Part shown: positions 12,477-14,266 of the stretch, one piece after another
How positions within the stretch are numbered: position 1 is the stretch's first letter
Layout of the letters: the number at the start of each line of letters is the position of its first letter
Origin: Candidatus Methylomirabilota bacterium
GTDB lineage: Bacteria; Methylomirabilota; Methylomirabilia; Methylomirabilales; CSP1-5
DNA length: 14,266 nucleotides
Reading direction: 5' to 3'
Assembly (NCBI GenBank): GCA_023249165.1
Contig: JAHFDE010000041.1
Location: 1 to 14,266 of the forward strand
The notes under the pieces: generated by a model
What the model was told of the DNA's origin: nothing
What the model saw: only the letters and a program-made list of their open reading frames with translations
Databases searched by the model: none
Program-made: the position numbers and the translations under genes

Positions 12477-14266
12477 GTGGGCACCACACTGGCCGTCACG
12501 GACCTTTCCCGCGAGCCTTCGAGCTCGGCGCATGTCGATCTCCTGCCCGAGGCCCGAAGGTACAGAACCCTCCACGTAGTCCTCGTCAAGGCCTCGAAGT
12601 ACGACGACGACGGGTATCTGATCCGCTTTTGGAAAGGCGTGCTGCCCAGCAACACGCTCAGTGTCTTGCGCGGCTTGACCGAAGATATCAGGAGGCGTGG
12701 GATCTTCGGGGATATGGATATCCAGGTGGATGTCTTTGATGAGACGACGCAGAAGGTCCCCGTGAAGAAAATCATCCGGTGGAGCCGTTGCCCGGCGACC
12801 AAATTGGTCGTGTGTCTCGTCGGCGTTCAGACCAACCAGTTCCCCCGGGCGCTCGATCTGGGCAGACAGTTCCGTGCTCACGGGATCGACGTGGTCATCG
12901 GCGGGTTCCATACCAGTGGCACCGTCAATATGCTGAGTCCCGATGAACCGGACATCCAGGAACTCTTCCGGGAATCGATCATTGTCGTGTCCGGTGAGGT
13001 CGAGGGGAAGTGGGAGGGGATCCTGGCCGACGTCCTAAACGGACAGCCCAAGCCGCTCTACTCCTTCGCGCAGGATCTCAAGAGTCTCGTGGACATCGAG
13101 AAGGCGCCGTGGCCCGTGATCAGCCCGAAGTCGATGCAGCACTTCCTGAGACCCACCTTCGGGACCCTCGATACCTCCCGCGGCTGCCCCTTTGCCTGCA
13201 CGTTTTGCACCATCATCAACGTGCAGGGGCGCAAGATGCGGGAACGAAGCCCCGAAGAGATCGCGGACCTGGTGCGGCACAATTATCACGAGCACGGCGT
13301 CGACTTTTACTTTTTCACCGACGACAATTTTGCCCGGAAAAGACTGTGGCGCGAGACCTTCGAGGCCATGATCCGGCTCCGTCAGGAAGGCGTCAAGATT
13401 ACCTTCATGATGCAGGTGGACCTGGCACGCAAGCCGAAGGACTTCGTGCGTCTGGCCGCCGAGGCGGGATGCACCCAGGTCTTCATTGGCATGGAGAGCG
13501 TCAATCCGGAAAACCTGAAAGCTGAGGGCAAGGGGCAGAACAAGGTCGAAGAGTACGTGGACATCAGGCGGGAGTGGCACGAGGCGAACGTGGTCGTTCA
13601 TGTCGGATACATCATCGGCCTGCCCTTTGATACCAAGGAGCAGCTCCCACGCGACATCGAGTACCTCACGGATGTGATCCAGCCCGACGTCGCGTCGTTC
13701 TTTATGCTGACGCCGTTGCCGGGATCACACGATCATGTGGAAATGAAGAGGCGGGGCGAGTGGATGGATCCCGATTTCAACAAGCGAGATTCCTTTCACG
13801 CCACGATCCGTCATCCCCATATGACGACTGAGGAATGGACCGAGGCCTACGAGAACGCGTGGAGAGCCTTCTACAGCAAGGAGAATATGACCAAGATCCT
13901 CTCCCGGTGGAGCCATCACCCCACCACCTACTGGAACCTGATGATCAACCTGATCTGGTACAAGAACGCGTCCCTGATCGAGAAGCAGCATCCGATGGTC
14001 GCCGGCTTTTTCGCTCTGAAGGAACGGCGATCCCGCAGACCCGGATTCGCCATCGACCCGTTGCCCATCCACCTCTGGAAGCGAACGAAGGAGGTGTTCC
14101 ATCTCTTCGTGTCGTGGGCCCGCTTTCTGAAGGAGATGGAGGAAGTCTGGCTGCAGACGCGTCCGCGGAGTGACGCGGAAAGGCGTTTTTCCGGGGAGAT
14201 TCAACGCATCCAAGGGGAGATATGGCAGGCCTTGCGGATCGCGGAATGGCACAAGGCGTACGCCGA
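12477..14266 (+). CDS. Cobalamin-binding-type radical SAM protein of unknown function (3' end missing)
   Basis: The frame runs from GTG at 12477 to the right edge with no stop, giving at least 596 residues. An in-frame TAA two codons upstream and GAGGAGG fix the start. The N-terminal region (about 30-225) looks like a B12-binding-type Rossmann domain: VVLVKASKYDDDGYLIRFW, then LVGVQTNQFPRALDLGRQFRAHGIDVVIGGFH, then VVSGEVEG. It lacks the DxHxxG lower-ligand histidine motif. The radical SAM domain follows, with RGCPFACTFC giving C237-x3-C241-x2-C244, then TIINVQGRKMRERSPEEI, FFTDDNFAR, QVFIGMESVNP and YIIGLPFDT. A tail of some 150 residues after MLTPLPGS is rich in Trp, Tyr and His. From memory it resembles a conserved, uncharacterised family also seen in Alphaproteobacteria. 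The reaction is unknown. Position suggests co-transcription with mqnE-mqnC. Confidence 0.85.
   Translation, partial: MGTTLAVTDLSREPSSSAHVDLLPEARRYRTLHVVLVKASKYDDDGYLIRFWKGVLPSNTLSVLRGLTEDIRRRGIFGDMDIQVDVFDETTQKVPVKKIIRWSRCPATKLVVCLVGVQTNQFPRALDLGRQFRAHGIDVVIGGFHTSGTVNMLSPDEPDIQELFRESIIVVSGEVEGKWEGILADVLNGQPKPLYSFAQDLKSLVDIEKAPWPVISPKSMQHFLRPTFGTLDTSRGCPFACTFCTIINVQGRKMRERSPEEIADLVRHNYHEHGVDFYFFTDDNFARKRLWRETFEAMIRLRQEGVKITFMMQVDLARKPKDFVRLAAEAGCTQVFIGMESVNPENLKAEGKGQNKVEEYVDIRREWHEANVVVHVGYIIGLPFDTKEQLPRDIEYLTDVIQPDVASFFMLTPLPGSHDHVEMKRRGEWMDPDFNKRDSFHATIRHPHMTTEEWTEAYENAWRAFYSKENMTKILSRWSHHPTTYWNLMINLIWYKNASLIEKQHPMVAGFFALKERRSRRPGFAIDPLPIHLWKRTKEVFHLFVSWARFLKEMEEVWLQTRPRSDAERRFSGEIQRIQGEIWQALRIAEWHKAYA

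Noticed and set aside
13010..13525. A 171-codon + strand open frame inside the last gene
   Set aside because: It is an alternative frame of the B12-type radical SAM gene, whose own frame carries the cluster cysteines and stays open for the full 1.79 kb.

Overview
The window is a GC-rich, gene-dense bacterial chromosome segment. All 14 supported genes lie on the + strand, and both ends are cut inside genes. It combines an archaeal-type cofactor-independent phosphoglycerate mutase, a four-gene pyruvate dehydrogenase (PDH) complex with lipB, and two radical SAM enzymes of the futalosine menaquinone route. It also has small intergenic heptamer repeats and many GTG starts. This fits a deep-branching, GC-rich environmental bacterium such as the Methylomirabilota/Rokubacteria type. 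That placement is an impression from gene content and repeats, not a demonstrated assignment.

Layout. 2-376: 3' end of apgM (glycolysis). 379-522: intergenic repeat element A. 538-6045: pdhA, pdhB, pdhC (E2), lpdA (E3) and lipB, closed by a strong intrinsic terminator at 6089-6145. 6262-8107: azlC, azlD and an EamA/DMT permease with overlapping reading frames, probably a small-molecule (amino-acid) export unit. 8181-9005: an alpha/beta hydrolase with an Asp nucleophile. 9063-9557: a four-helix membrane protein resembling CopD. 9586-10014: a YjbQ/UPF0047 protein. 10019-10088: repeat element B. 10112-12425: mqnE and mqnC. 12477-end: a cobalamin-binding-type radical SAM protein of unknown function, cut by the window edge.

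How the genes work together. ApgM feeds lower glycolysis. E1alpha/E1beta/E2/E3 turn pyruvate into acetyl-CoA. LipB supplies the octanoyl group that becomes the lipoyl arm of E2; LipA, needed for sulfur insertion, is not in the window. MqnE and MqnC catalyse two radical SAM steps of futalosine-dependent menaquinone synthesis. The B12-type radical SAM gene follows mqnC with a good ribosome binding site and is probably co-transcribed.

The most interesting points are three related intergenic repeat elements and the B12-type radical SAM gene. One repeat has apparently been read into the 3' end of mqnE, giving the protein a low-complexity tail of about 40 residues. The other two sit directly in front of the ribosome binding sites of pdhA and mqnE. 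I found no CRISPR array, tRNA, rRNA, transposase or phage gene. Most of the window is ordinary core metabolism.
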